Of a stretch of 51,415 bases of DNA, positions 1 to 8,087 are shown in pieces; the stretch's first letter is position 1, and each line of letters starts with the position of its first letter. Under the pieces are notes generated by a model that did not search any database, was not told the DNA's origin, and worked only from the letters and a program-made list of their open reading frames with translations. A program made the position numbers and the translations under genes. The stretch is from Paenibacillus taihuensis (GTDB lineage: Bacteria; Bacillota; Bacilli; Paenibacillales; Paenibacillaceae): the NCBI RefSeq assembly GCF_003386535.1, contig NZ_QTTN01000045.1, forward strand, positions 1-51,415, given 5' to 3'.

Positions 1-252
1 CACTGCGAACGATTCGATCAATGGATACGCCGAAGACTTCGAATGTGTCTGTGGAAGCAATGGAAACGGGTACGCACCCGGATCCGCGAGCTTCGAGCAC
101 TTGGCGTACCAAAATGGGCGAGTCTGATCATGGCGAATTCAAGGCGTGGTGCATGGGAAATGTCCCGAAACACAAACAACGCCCTTCCGACTTCCTATTG
201 GGAAGTGAAAGGGCTGAAGAGTATGCTTTCTCGTTATTTGGAGCTTTGTTAA
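1..252 (+). CDS. ltrA: Group II intron reverse transcriptase/maturase, C-terminal end (partial)
   Basis: Reading frame 1 is open from the window edge to the TAA at 250-252 and gives about 83 residues of a group II intron-encoded protein. The string WIRRRLRMCLWKQWKR, followed by RELRALG, MANSRRG and LPTSYWEVKGLKS, is the typical C-terminal maturase (domain X) end of bacterial LtrA-like proteins. The reverse transcriptase domain lies outside the window. Intron RNA domains V and VI follow directly. The protein helps the intron fold and splice, and drives reverse transcription into new sites. Whether the full gene is intact cannot be seen here. Confidence 0.85.
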   Translation, partial: HCERFDQWIRRRLRMCLWKQWKRVRTRIRELRALGVPKWASLIMANSRRGAWEMSRNTNNALPTSYWEVKGLKSMLSRYLELC

Positions 253-333
253 CCTTTTGGAACCGCCGTATGCGGACCCGCATGTACGGTGGTGTGAGAG
301 GACGGAGGCTAGCCGCCTCCTCCTACTCGATTC
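253..333 (+). ncRNA. Group II intron domains V and VI (3' end of intron)
   Basis: The arms ACCGCCGTA (262-270) and TACGGTGGT (about 285-293) pair, with a G-U, to form the base of domain V; an inner TGCG/CGCA stem caps it. Domain VI follows: GGAGGC at 304-309 pairs with GCCTCC at 315-320, and an unpaired A near 325 in TCCTACTCGAT is a good candidate for the branch point. The intron should end at about 330-334. The order RT C-terminus, domain V, domain VI is the standard layout of a group II intron 3' end. Confidence 0.82.
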
Positions 334-338
334 GATGA

Positions 339-613
339 TGCCTTGTGTTCGTGGGCTATGTTGGATAAATCCATCATGGAAACGCAATTTGGGCGGAAAC
401 GGCATGCTATGTTGCAAAAATCTCAAAAATCCACTCATTTTTGCTCAACACCCCCTAATTAGGCTTTTTTAACTCCAAATGAATGGAAAAATCCATTATA
501 GCAGCATATTTGCCCTAATATCTGGAGATTAGAGTGGATAAATCCATTATAGCAATGGGGTCCTAGGTGATCCGGAGGCCAAGCAAAATCAGCTGGACTC
601 TTTACTAACAGAA
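339..613. repeat. Non-coding block with three TGGATAAATCCA-type palindromic repeats
   Basis: No convincing gene lies here. Three related elements are visible: TGGATAAATCCATCATGG near 363, TGGAAAAATCCATTATAGCA near 484 and TGGATAAATCCATTATAGCA near 535. The core TGGATAAATCCA is almost a perfect palindrome and would form a short hairpin. The last two copies share the tail ATTATAGCA. Between them is a CTCCAAATGAATGG / CTGGAGATTAGAGTGG alternation. This looks like a dispersed intergenic repeat family lying between the intron end and the convergent glycosidase gene. I cannot assign a function. Confidence 0.6.
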
Positions 614-642
614 AGGAGCTATCCCGCACCGGGACAGCTCCT
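614..642 (-). terminator. Hairpin downstream of the secreted glycosidase
   Basis: AGGAGCT (614-620) and AGCTCCT (636-642) are perfect inverted repeats around a CCCG/CGGG inner pairing. The hairpin lies just beyond the glycosidase stop at 675 on the minus strand and is followed in that direction by a short T-containing stretch. It is a plausible rho-independent terminator with a weak U tract. Confidence 0.5.
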
Positions 643-674
643 TTCCCGTTCCCTTTTCCTTTCCTAATCGCCAT

Positions 675-2156
675 TCAGTGTACAACAACGCCGTTCGTCG
701 GATCCCACGTCAAGTAGCCGCCTTGGAAATTCTGCCGTGTTCCTGCGCCATAAGCGAACTCATCGCCGGTCGGGAACTGGAGATAAGAGTGGTTCGAGCC
801 TTGCAGATAGGTCTCCCAGAACCCGCTCCGGACCTGGAACGTACCGCTCGCGCTCGTCATGATGCAGCTAGCGCCAATACTGCCGCCGTCGTAATCCTGC
901 ACATAACCGTAATCCCAATAGTGAACATAAGCGCTGCCGCCGTTATCATATGGCGAGCCGTTCGTTGCCATGCCGCCGTGAGCATTGAAGTAGTTCAGAA
1001 TATTGGTGTTCGTCGTGCCATTCGATAACTTGCCTTCATAGGCGCTTGCGTTCCGGTAATTCGTCCAACCGGTCTTTTTGTCCGAGGAGCCGAAGCCTGT
1101 CGTCTTGAAGATGCCATATTTCAAATCCGGCTCATCCTGCAAATAGAACCATACCGCAGTTTGCACATACGGTGATGCTTTCATCACGTTGTAGGCCGAC
1201 GTGATGTTGGATGCTTGAACCGATTCGGACACCTCATCTGTCGTCCAGCCGATCTCGGTCATGAATATTTTCTTCGTCGTACCTGAGCCTTCATATGCCG
1301 CATAAGCGTCATGAATGTAGTTGATATAGTTGTTCAGCTGCGTCGTATTCACCGCTCCGCCTTGGTCGATATAGACGTGCTGACCAATGTGATCGAGCGG
1401 GTAAGAGCCGGTGTGGTCGTGAATCCAATTCCAGCTGCCGACTGCCGTGCCTTCGTAATAGGTATCGCTGATATAGTCAGCACCTGCGCTGCCCGACGAG
1501 TAGCCAGCGATATCATGGCCGAATACGCCGCCGCTGATGACCTGGACATCGTAGTTGTTGTAGTACTTCATCTGCGTATATACGTGACCAAGCATCGCGG
1601 CAAAGTTCGACGGATAGATATACGAGCATCCCGTATACACGCCTGGGGAAGGGTTAGAGCCCCAACAGTTCGGCTCATTCCAAACTTCCCAGTACTTAAT
1701 GACCCCGTCATAATGACCCGCTACACGACCGGCCATATAGCCGAATGCATCGATAAAGTCGTTATAGCCATTGCCGCTGACGTTATTTTCCGCGTTGTTC
1801 TCGGTCCAATCGCTCTGCGTGCCTGGCCATGATTCGTTCGAGAGCAGGCCGATAACCTGGAGCCCTTTGCTGCGCAGTCGGTTCACTATCGTATCGTATG
1901 TGTTATAGAAGGCTGTCGTATCTGAGGTATACGGACCTAAGCGGAAGTTGAGCCGAACGAAGCCCGCTCCGCTGTCTGCAAGCTCCTGCGCAACTTGATC
2001 TGTGATGAGGATGTTGCCTGAATCGTCAATAGGACGGCCAAACTGAAGCCCTTGCGGTCCTGCGGCCGCGGCTTGCTTCACCCCTGAGAAGGCAAATGCG
2101 GTAAGCATTACTACGGCAATCAACATCGCGACCGACCATCGTTTGACTTGAACCAT
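675..2156 (-). CDS. Secreted glycoside hydrolase (clan GH-A type) with C-terminal LGFP-like region
   Basis: 493 residues. Residues 1-32 form a signal peptide (basic start, LIAVVMLTAFAFSG core, AAAA cleavage region). The central part has the two acid motifs of clan GH-A retaining glycosidases: WEVWNEPN (acid/base Glu, about residue 160) and FMTEIGWTT (nucleophile Glu, about residue 300). GLQVIGLLSNESW fits a TIM-barrel strand. The last 90 residues, with the LQFPTGDEF and QNFQGGYLTWDP motifs, resemble LGFP repeats, which bind cell surface polymers. The substrate cannot be named from this; GH39- or GH5-like enzymes are the nearest pattern. The ATG follows AAAGGTGG. The divergent AraC gene lies upstream and ends before it. 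Confidence 0.78.
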   Translation of the reverse strand: MVQVKRWSVAMLIAVVMLTAFAFSGVKQAAAAGPQGLQFGRPIDDSGNILITDQVAQELADSGAGFVRLNFRLGPYTSDTTAFYNTYDTIVNRLRSKGLQVIGLLSNESWPGTQSDWTENNAENNVSGNGYNDFIDAFGYMAGRVAGHYDGVIKYWEVWNEPNCWGSNPSPGVYTGCSYIYPSNFAAMLGHVYTQMKYYNNYDVQVISGGVFGHDIAGYSSGSAGADYISDTYYEGTAVGSWNWIHDHTGSYPLDHIGQHVYIDQGGAVNTTQLNNYINYIHDAYAAYEGSGTTKKIFMTEIGWTTDEVSESVQASNITSAYNVMKASPYVQTAVWFYLQDEPDLKYGIFKTTGFGSSDKKTGWTNYRNASAYEGKLSNGTTNTNILNYFNAHGGMATNGSPYDNGGSAYVHYWDYGYVQDYDGGSIGASCIMTSASGTFQVRSGFWETYLQGSNHSYLQFPTGDEFAYGAGTRQNFQGGYLTWDPTNGVVVH

Positions 2157-2265
2157 TCATCAAACCACCTTTCGAATGATTGTTACACCGAAATGCGCCT
2201 TCATTCGTAATTGTAAAAGGGTTTGGCGGATCTGCGTACTGGACATTCAGGACGCGGTCTTGGCA

Positions 2266-3233
2266 CTAGTGAAAGAGCTCGCGAGTGCTTAGATGCTTGG
2301 AAGGAGCGGAATCCTCTGATGCTGGCGTATATTTTTCGGACAGGATTCGAATTTCACTTGGCGGATAACCGTAGACGCGTTTGAATAACTGGCTTAAATA
2401 GCTGCCGTCCGCGTAGCCGATTTCTTTCGCGATACATTTTAAGGAGTAGTCGGTGTGGCGAAGCAGGTGAATAGCACGGTTCATGCGGATATCGGTGAGA
2501 TACTGATTGATCGTTCTGCCGGTAATGAGCTTGAACATACGGCCGAGATGACGAGCGCTGAAGTGAGCGTGATCGGCGACATGCTCGAGGGAAATCGGAT
2601 GCTGGTAGTTATCTTCGAGGAAGAGAATCGAATCTTGTATAATCTCGTAGCCGGGTTCTTTCACAGGAATGATGTATGTCGCTTTCAGCTGCGAACCTCC
2701 GAGAGCCCTTGCTGAAGCAACAATATCTCGGCGATGAGGCAGCGAATGAGGGAGTAATGTCCGACATACGAATTATTGGCTTCCTTCGCGCAGGCAAAGA
2801 AGAGAGGAATAGCGCCAAATTGATCGTGGACTGCACCATTCACCGGTGTGCTTAGAATCGTGAGCAGCTGCCTTGCTTCTTGCTGGGAAGCGAAATAGGC
2901 GATCGCATCGATCTCGAACTGACATTGCAGGCAAAGCTCTGCCATCGGCTCAGTCTTGTCCGTCAATTGGGTATGAACGACCTCGGGTCCAGTTAAGTAC
3001 AGCATGCCTGCTTCCACGTTGAATGGAGTGTTTCCCATACTACCGAAGCCTTTGTCTTCCGTAATAAAATGAAACTCATACGAGGAATGCTTATGAGGCG
3101 GCGCATACCAATTCGGTCCAGGCGGTACATAATTCAGCTTCATCACGTCCACATGTAATGCGCCAATTGAGAGTGCGAGCGATAAGCTCTCCAGTTTATG
3201 AAAATGCTGCTTCAGTTCATGTTCATATGACAT
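2266..3233 (-). pseudogene. AraC-family transcriptional regulator, frameshifted
   Basis: The first reading frame (ATG at 3233, preceded by AAAGGAGG) gives a cupin-type sensor domain with PPHKHSSYEFHFI, and stops at 2685 after the sequence LLQQGLSEVRS. A second frame, open past 2700 and running to 2266, gives the two-helix-turn-helix DNA-binding domain (ISLEHVADHAHFSARHLGRMFK, then IAKEIGYADGSYLSQLFKRVYGYPPSEIR). Joining the frames near 2690-2710 restores one protein of normal AraC length, so a one- or two-base indel has split the gene. A sequencing error would look the same. As sequenced, the two halves could only act if made separately; a GTG at 2664 could start the DNA-binding half. The adjacent glycosidase is a natural target of such regulators. 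Confidence 0.75.
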
Positions 3234-3429
3234 GGCATCCTCCTTTGGGGTGGGAAGTTTGGGGTGGAAAGCGTTTTCAAGAGTGTACATGGACCACATT
3301 CGCTATCGTTGCTCAAAATTCCTCTGGAATGGGCTGGAAGCTGCTTGTGATTCCAATTTTATACAGCTAGGTAAATTAGTTTACATAACATAAAATATGT
3401 TAACAAATAGAATCGGAGGCATCTGACCG

Positions 3430-3458
3430 TTGACTTCTCTTGCAACTTGTTGTAATTT
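3430..3458 (+). promoter_or_regulatory. Probable sigma-A promoter of T-box-proS
   Basis: TTGACT at 3430-3435 and TAATTT at 3453-3458 are 17 bp apart, just before the T-box leader. They fit a vegetative promoter, with transcription starting around 3465. Confidence 0.5.
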
Positions 3459-3479
3459 ATTTCTCAACAAACTTCAACG

Positions 3480-3757
3480 ACATTGATCAAGGATACGCGC
3501 TTTAGACGTTGACTGCGTCCAGAGAGGAAGCTCTTAGGCTGAGAGGCTTCCCGCAGCAGCTAGAGTTGCCCGACCTTGTAGTCGCTGCAAGGAACTTGCA
3601 TTCGTATTTGCAGCCGGGTCTTCCCGTTATCAAGAGCAAAAGAGTCTTATTCGCACGATCAGAACAAGAACGGTTCGGTGCGAACAGGCTGAATTTTGGG
3701 TGGTACCACGAGAGCGCGCACTCGTCCCTTAACCAGGGATGGGTGCGCGCTTATTTA
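3480..3757 (+). promoter_or_regulatory. T-box riboswitch leader of proS
   Basis: The conserved T-box sequence GGGTGGTACCACG is at 3698-3710, just before a strong terminator (GCGCGCAC.. to ..GGTGCGCGC, 3714-3750, then TTATTTAT). Upstream lies a long structured leader containing the AGAGAGGAAGC purine-rich stem I element near 3518. In T-boxes, uncharged tRNA binds the leader through the specifier codon and the UGGN sequence and stabilises the antiterminator. The downstream gene implies tRNA-Pro. I could not place the specifier codon with confidence. An open frame runs through the leader in phase with proS, but it is not expected to be the true start. Confidence 0.9.
3714..3753 (+). terminator. 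T-box attenuator terminator
   Basis: A long GC-rich hairpin has arms from GCGCGCAC at 3714 to GTGCGCGC at 3750, with CCCTTAACCAGGG at the apex, and is followed by TTATTTAT. It competes with the antiterminator formed by the T-box sequence at 3698-3710. Confidence 0.85.
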
Positions 3758-3781
3758 TCTGGTGGAGGGGACCCGTATCCG

Positions 3782-5521
3782 ATGAGACAAAAGCAAGCAT
3801 TCATTCCAACGATGAGAGAAATACCAGCAGACGCCGAAGCGATCAGTCATCAGCTGCTTGTGAAGGGCGGCTATATCCGCCAGCTGTCGGCAGGAGTCTA
3901 CTCGTTCCTGCCGCTTGGCCGCCGCGTGCTGCGGAAGATCGAAGCGATTGTGCGCGAGGAGATCGACCGCACTGGCGCGCAAGAGGTGCTGCTGCCGGCA
4001 TTGCAGCCTGCTGAGCTGTGGCAGCAATCCGGCCGCTACGAAGTATACGGACCGGAGCTTGTCCGGCTGCAGGACCGCGGCGGACGCGAGTTTGCGCTTG
4101 GCCCAACGCACGAGGAGGTCATTACGCAGCTCGTGGCACAAGAGATATCAACGTACAGGAAGCTTCCGGTGACGCTCTATCAGGTGCAGACGAAGTTCCG
4201 CGACGAGCGCCGTCCGCGCTTTGGCCTGCTGCGCTGCAAGGAGTTCGTGATGAAGGATGCCTACTCCTTCGATACGGATCGGGAAGGGCTTGATAAGACG
4301 TATCGCTCGATGTATGACGCGTATCATCGGATCTTTGAACGTTGCGGCCTGCAATTCCGCGCAGTAGAAGCGGACGCCGGTTCGATCGGCGGCGAAGGCG
4401 GCACGCATGAGTTCATGGCGATTGCCGAATCCGGTGAAGACGATGTCGTTACGTGCAGCTGCTGCAATTATGCGGCGAATATGGAGAAGGCGGTAAGCCG
4501 CGAATCGATGGAGCTGGCTTCAGATGAGCGTCGCATTTCCGCTGTCACGCGTGAAACAGCCGCACCTCAGCAATTCCACACGCCAGGCATGCGGTCCATT
4601 GAAGAGCTGATCGAAGGGCTTGGCGTCAGCGGTGCCGAGCTGATTAAGACGCTGATTTATGTGGCAGATGGCAAGCCGGTTGCCGTACTTGTACGCGGTG
4701 ATCACAGCATCAACGAGACGAAAGTGAAAAATGCGCTCGATGCGATTACGCTTGAACTTGCGGATAGCGAGACCGTCAAACGCGTCACAGGAGCCGGAAC
4801 AGGCTTCGCAGGTCCTGTTGGTCTGACAGTGCCAATTCTTGTCGACTACGCCGTGAGCATCCTGCCTAGCGCGATCTCCGGTGCTAATGTGACGGACTAT
4901 CACAGCCGCAATGTTGTGCCAGGACGTGATTTTGCACTCACGCAAGTTGGGGACTTCCGGAACGTGCAGGAAGGCGATTCATGCCCGAACTGTGCAGACG
5001 GCAAGCTTGCGATTATCCGCGGCATTGAGATTGGGCATGTCTTCAAGCTGGGAACGAAGTACAGCGAGAAGCTTGGCGCACAATTCGTGAACGCGGCAGG
5101 CGAGACCCATCCAATCATTATGGGCTGCTACGGAATCGGGGTCAGCCGCCTGCTCTCAGCCATCATAGAGCAAAATAACGATGACAGCGGCATGATGTGG
5201 CCAGCAACCGTTGCGCCATATGCGGTGCACCTCATCCCGGTTGCGCATCAGGATGCCGCGCAGATGGAAGCAGCTGAGCGCTTGTATGCTGAGCTGACTG
5301 GAGCTGGCATCGAAGTGCTCCTTGATGACCGAGAAGAACGACTCGGCGTGAAGCTGAAGGATAGCGACTTGATCGGGATCCCGCTTCGTGTCGTCATCGG
5401 GAAGGGGATCGCGGAAGGCAAGGTCGAATGGAAGGAACGCAGCAGCAACTCGCCTGCTGTCCAAATCGCAATCGATGAAGTGCTAGCTTCCGTTCAAACC
5501 CATATTGTACAATCATCGTAG
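3782..5521 (+). CDS. proS: Prolyl-tRNA synthetase
   Basis: 579 residues from the ATG at 3782, which follows GGTGGAGGGG at a good distance; this length fits bacterial-type ProRS. It charges tRNA-Pro with proline in the cytoplasm. Class II motifs are visible: GGYIRQLSAGVYSFLPLG, then TGAQEVLLPALQPAELW (motif 1), FRDERRPRFGLLRCKEFVMKDAYSF (motif 2) and GCYGIGVSRLLSAIIEQ (motif 3). The YbaK-like editing domain is inserted in the middle (LIKTLIYVADGKPVAVLVRGDHSINETKVKN). The C-terminal anticodon-binding domain is clear (HLIPVAHQDAAQ to LLDDREERLGVKLKDSDLIGIP). It is controlled by the T-box leader immediately upstream. The open frame extends upstream through the leader to 3509, but the RNA element and ribosome site support the later start. 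Confidence 0.96.
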   Translation: MRQKQAFIPTMREIPADAEAISHQLLVKGGYIRQLSAGVYSFLPLGRRVLRKIEAIVREEIDRTGAQEVLLPALQPAELWQQSGRYEVYGPELVRLQDRGGREFALGPTHEEVITQLVAQEISTYRKLPVTLYQVQTKFRDERRPRFGLLRCKEFVMKDAYSFDTDREGLDKTYRSMYDAYHRIFERCGLQFRAVEADAGSIGGEGGTHEFMAIAESGEDDVVTCSCCNYAANMEKAVSRESMELASDERRISAVTRETAAPQQFHTPGMRSIEELIEGLGVSGAELIKTLIYVADGKPVAVLVRGDHSINETKVKNALDAITLELADSETVKRVTGAGTGFAGPVGLTVPILVDYAVSILPSAISGANVTDYHSRNVVPGRDFALTQVGDFRNVQEGDSCPNCADGKLAIIRGIEIGHVFKLGTKYSEKLGAQFVNAAGETHPIIMGCYGIGVSRLLSAIIEQNNDDSGMMWPATVAPYAVHLIPVAHQDAAQMEAAERLYAELTGAGIEVLLDDREERLGVKLKDSDLIGIPLRVVIGKGIAEGKVEWKERSSNSPAVQIAIDEVLASVQTHIVQSS

Positions 5522-5557
5522 TATTGTATCCGATTGAGAGGGGCGTGCTAGAAGCGA

Positions 5558-6004
5558 ATGCAGGACGTACAATTGATCCGCGAGCCGAGAACGTTCGTGA
5601 TTTACGGGGTATCGAAGAAGCACCAGCAAGGGACAAGCTACAGCAGCGATGTACGAGAGCTTATGGATCAGCTGTGGGGCGAGATCGGTGCGAAGAAGCT
5701 GCCGCATCTCGGCATCAACCATATGATCTATGGGCGTGACGATGAGGTGATTGCCGGTGTGGAATTAAAGCCGGAAGCGGCGGAGATCGCGCACAACCTG
5801 AGGGCATTCAATGTTACACTCAGCTCGTACGCTTACTGCAAGCATATCGGTCCCTATGATCGCCTCTGCGACGCCTATGATCGTATTCATGCCGCAGCCG
5901 CCGAAGCAGGCTTGAAAGCTGCTCATCCAGGAGTCGAGGTATACGGCCATTGGGATGAAGATACATCCAAGCTCGAGACGGAAATCTATCAATCGGTTGA
6001 ATAA
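5558..6004 (+). CDS. GyrI-like / effector-binding domain protein
   Basis: 148 residues, starting at an ATG preceded by GAGAGGGG. The single domain matches the GyrI-like small-molecule-binding fold found at the C-terminus of multidrug-responsive AraC and MerR regulators: it opens with VQLIREPRTFVIYGVSKKH, has VIAGVELKP in the middle, and later YCKHIGPYDRLCDAYDRIHAAAAEAGLKAA and VEVYGHWDED. There is no DNA-binding domain, so it stands alone; such proteins bind hydrophobic compounds. It lies 37 bp after proS in the same direction and ends at the hairpin at 6008-6047. Confidence 0.75.
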   Translation: MQDVQLIREPRTFVIYGVSKKHQQGTSYSSDVRELMDQLWGEIGAKKLPHLGINHMIYGRDDEVIAGVELKPEAAEIAHNLRAFNVTLSSYAYCKHIGPYDRLCDAYDRIHAAAAEAGLKAAHPGVEVYGHWDEDTSKLETEIYQSVE

Positions 6005-6726
6005 ATCAAAAAGACCGCTTTTCCCTCAATTGGGATTGGCGGTCTTTCACGTCTTTCAATTACTATTGAACTTCTACAACAGTCACTGAAGGGACGTCTT
6101 GGATGAGTATGATCAAGTGTTCCATCTCGAAATTCTGGGGGAGCTTGACGGTAATATCTAAACCCACTTCGGATGTCGCTTCTCGTTTCTCGGTATGAAA
6201 CTGTAAAGATGGTTATCTCTTTCTCTTTAAGAAAATTCAGAACAACGTTTACAGCGTCGTTCTCATTACTCATTCGTATGGATAACTGTTCTGTCTTAGG
6301 AGACGTTAACCAATGAATTTTGCTATGCAGCAGCTTTTGGGCGATCATCATAAGAATAGTCGTGCCAATACCCATGATATAAAGATCAGCACCGATCGCC
6401 ATGCCTATTCCAGCAGACAACCATATTCCAGCTGCCGTTGTGAGCCCTTTTATCGTATGGCGCTGCATGAATATCATTCCGGCTCCAAGAAATCCAACAC
6501 CGCTTACAACTTGGGCAGCAATACGTGATGGATCGAGAGCGATCCCGCTCTTGTCTGTCATATCTCCAAATCCATACTTCGATATTAACATCATCAGTGC
6601 CGCTCCAGCCGCCACAACAAAGTGGGTTCGTATACCTGCTTCTTTCATTCTGTTTTTACGCTCAAATCCAATCACTGCTCCGCAAATGCCCGCCAAAACG
6701 ACACGTAGTAATAATCCATACTCCAT
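5989..6726 (-). CDS. MgtC/SapB-family membrane protein with frameshifted C-terminus
   Basis: The ATG at 6726 follows AGGTGG. About 130 N-terminal residues are a classic MgtC domain with several membrane helices and the family motifs GFERKNRMKEAGIRTHFVVAAGAA and QVVSGVGFLGAGMIF, then GLTTAAGIWLSAGIGMAIG. The C-terminal part as sequenced (RSDIRSGFRYYRQAPPEF onward) is unlike the family. In the neighbouring frame the same DNA reads QFHTEKREATSEVGLDITVK, then LPQNFEMEHLIILIQDVPSVTVVEVQ, a normal ACT-like C-terminal domain ending at 6063. A one- or two-base indel near 6195-6205 has therefore swapped the end and made it overrun the terminator and the neighbouring stop. MgtC proteins are linked to magnesium limitation and ATP synthase control. 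The function of the mutated form is uncertain. Confidence 0.8.
   Translation of the reverse strand: MEYGLLLRVVLAGICGAVIGFERKNRMKEAGIRTHFVVAAGAALMMLISKYGFGDMTDKSGIALDPSRIAAQVVSGVGFLGAGMIFMQRHTIKGLTTAAGIWLSAGIGMAIGADLYIMGIGTTILMMIAQKLLHSKIHWLTSPKTEQLSIRMSNENDAVNVVLNFLKEKEITIFTVSYRETRSDIRSGFRYYRQAPPEFRDGTLDHTHPRRPFSDCCRSSIVIERRERPPIPIEGKAVFLIYSTD
6008..6047 (+). terminator. Bidirectional terminator between gyrI-like gene and mgtC homologue
   Basis: AAAGACCGC and GCGGTCTTT form a hairpin with A-rich left and T-rich right flanks. It can serve both convergent genes only if mgtC ended at 6063, as in the restored frame. Confidence 0.75.
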
Positions 6727-6869
6727 ATCAACCACCTCACTTTTCGCATGCCCTTATTAAACTTACGACAAAAGCGAGCAAAGAAAACAACAAATACGAA
6801 GAAAATGGAAAGAAGCCTCGAAACGATTGAGAACAAACGTTCGCGGCTCCTGTTTTTTAGCATTTTAAC

Positions 6870-7958
6870 CTAAGCTTCCTTCTGGCGGTCGATCGCTTCA
6901 GCCATCGTCTTGTCTGTCAGATGCGCATAGATCTGCGTGGTCTCAGGCGACGCATGACCTAATTGCTCTTGCGTCTTATATAGGTCGTTACGCAAGTAGT
7001 AATCCGTCGCAAACGAATGGCGCAGCTTATGTACCGACAGATAAGGCTTGCCGAACCGCTTCGCATACTTGATGACCATCTCTTGAATGGCGCGCTTGGT
7101 CATTCGTGCGCCTTCCTTCTTGCCATTGGCAATGGCGAGGAAAAGCGCTTTTTCCCGCTTCGGCGCTTTGTACTGCGAATCCCGCTGCGCCAGATAGAGC
7201 TGCAGGTCTCGAATTGCCTCTTGGCGGAAGTAGACGGGCGTCTTGAACGTATCGTCGTTCTTGCCTTTGCGGTACACGTAGAGCAGCCGCTTCTTGATAT
7301 CGAGATCATCCACGTTCAAATTGAACACTTCCGATACCCGAAGTCCGGAATTGAGAATAAGACTGACAATCGTCGTATCTCTCGTCCGATTGTTCTGGTA
7401 GGAGTAGAGCGCCTGCTTGTTCGTCGCCATCTCTGTGCCATAATCCTCGTTTATGTAGCGAATAAACTCGTCGATCTCCTGCTCCTGCAGCAGCTTCCCT
7501 TCCAGCTTGGCGGCCGTATCCTTCGGCTTCGCCGTCCGTTTGATCGAAACCTTCGCCATCACATTCCGCTTCAGAAGCGGGTAGAAGTTCTCATCCTCGG
7601 CAATTTGGCTCAAGTAATGAAAGAGCGAACGAAGCGAGGACAGCTTGCGGGAGATGGTCGTTCTGCCGTTAGCCCCGTCTGGACGCGTCATAAGGTGCAT
7701 TTTGAACGTATCGATACTGTCCATATGGAGCTTCTCCAGCTCTTCCAACGTGACGTCGCGGATCGTCGGTCCTGCGGCTAATCCTTCGACAATAAGCCAA
7801 GATAAGAACGTATCGTAATCGCGAACATATTCGAGCAGCGAGGATGGGGACAGATCCGGCAGCTTGTAGCCGATAAACTTCTCAATATACCAAGGCATCG
7901 TCGGTGTTCTGCGATCGAGCTCCTGACGATCCTTTACTTTAATGATGTTCACGCGCAT
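6870..7958 (-). CDS. xerS: Tyrosine recombinase XerS
   Basis: 362 residues; the ATG follows AGAAAGGCGGG. The N-terminal SAM-like core-binding domain begins MPWYIEKFIGYKLPDLSPSSLLEYVRDYDTFLSWL. The C-terminal catalytic domain keeps all signature residues: Arg207 (SGLRVSE), Lys231 (RKGK), His310 and Arg313 (HKLRHS), His335 (LGHAS) and Tyr344 (IYAH). XerS resolves chromosome dimers at a dif site in some Firmicutes. It stands alone, with no mobile element boundaries nearby, consistent with a housekeeping role. A related but altered copy lies at 26439-27494 in the island. I did not find a convincing dif site in the flanks. Confidence 0.85.
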   Translation of the reverse strand: MRVNIIKVKDRQELDRRTPTMPWYIEKFIGYKLPDLSPSSLLEYVRDYDTFLSWLIVEGLAAGPTIRDVTLEELEKLHMDSIDTFKMHLMTRPDGANGRTTISRKLSSLRSLFHYLSQIAEDENFYPLLKRNVMAKVSIKRTAKPKDTAAKLEGKLLQEQEIDEFIRYINEDYGTEMATNKQALYSYQNNRTRDTTIVSLILNSGLRVSEVFNLNVDDLDIKKRLLYVYRKGKNDDTFKTPVYFRQEAIRDLQLYLAQRDSQYKAPKREKALFLAIANGKKEGARMTKRAIQEMVIKYAKRFGKPYLSVHKLRHSFATDYYLRNDLYKTQEQLGHASPETTQIYAHLTDKTMAEAIDRQKEA

Positions 7959-8087
7959 CCCGCCTTTCTAACGCTAACTTGTATAGCTTTATTGTAATCA
8001 TGAACCGCAATCGTGCGCAACATTCGTATGGATCTAGGCGTTTAAGAAGTATCGATTATTTCAAAAGATAGAAGGGGAGTACGAATC

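Noticed and set aside
678..1832. Plus-strand open frames rich in Val, Ile and Arg
   Set aside because: They are antisense shadows of the secreted glycosidase; no ribosome site or family pattern.
3509..3781. N-terminal extension of proS
   Set aside because: The open frame runs through the T-box, including its terminator, and the extra residues do not match ProRS. The ATG at 3782 has the ribosome site.
7017..7781. 254-aa plus-strand open frame
   Set aside because: It is the exact antisense of xerS and has no coding character of its own.
6736..8087. dif site for XerS near the xerS gene
   Set aside because: No convincing 11-6-11 inverted arrangement was seen in the short flanks, so none is reported.
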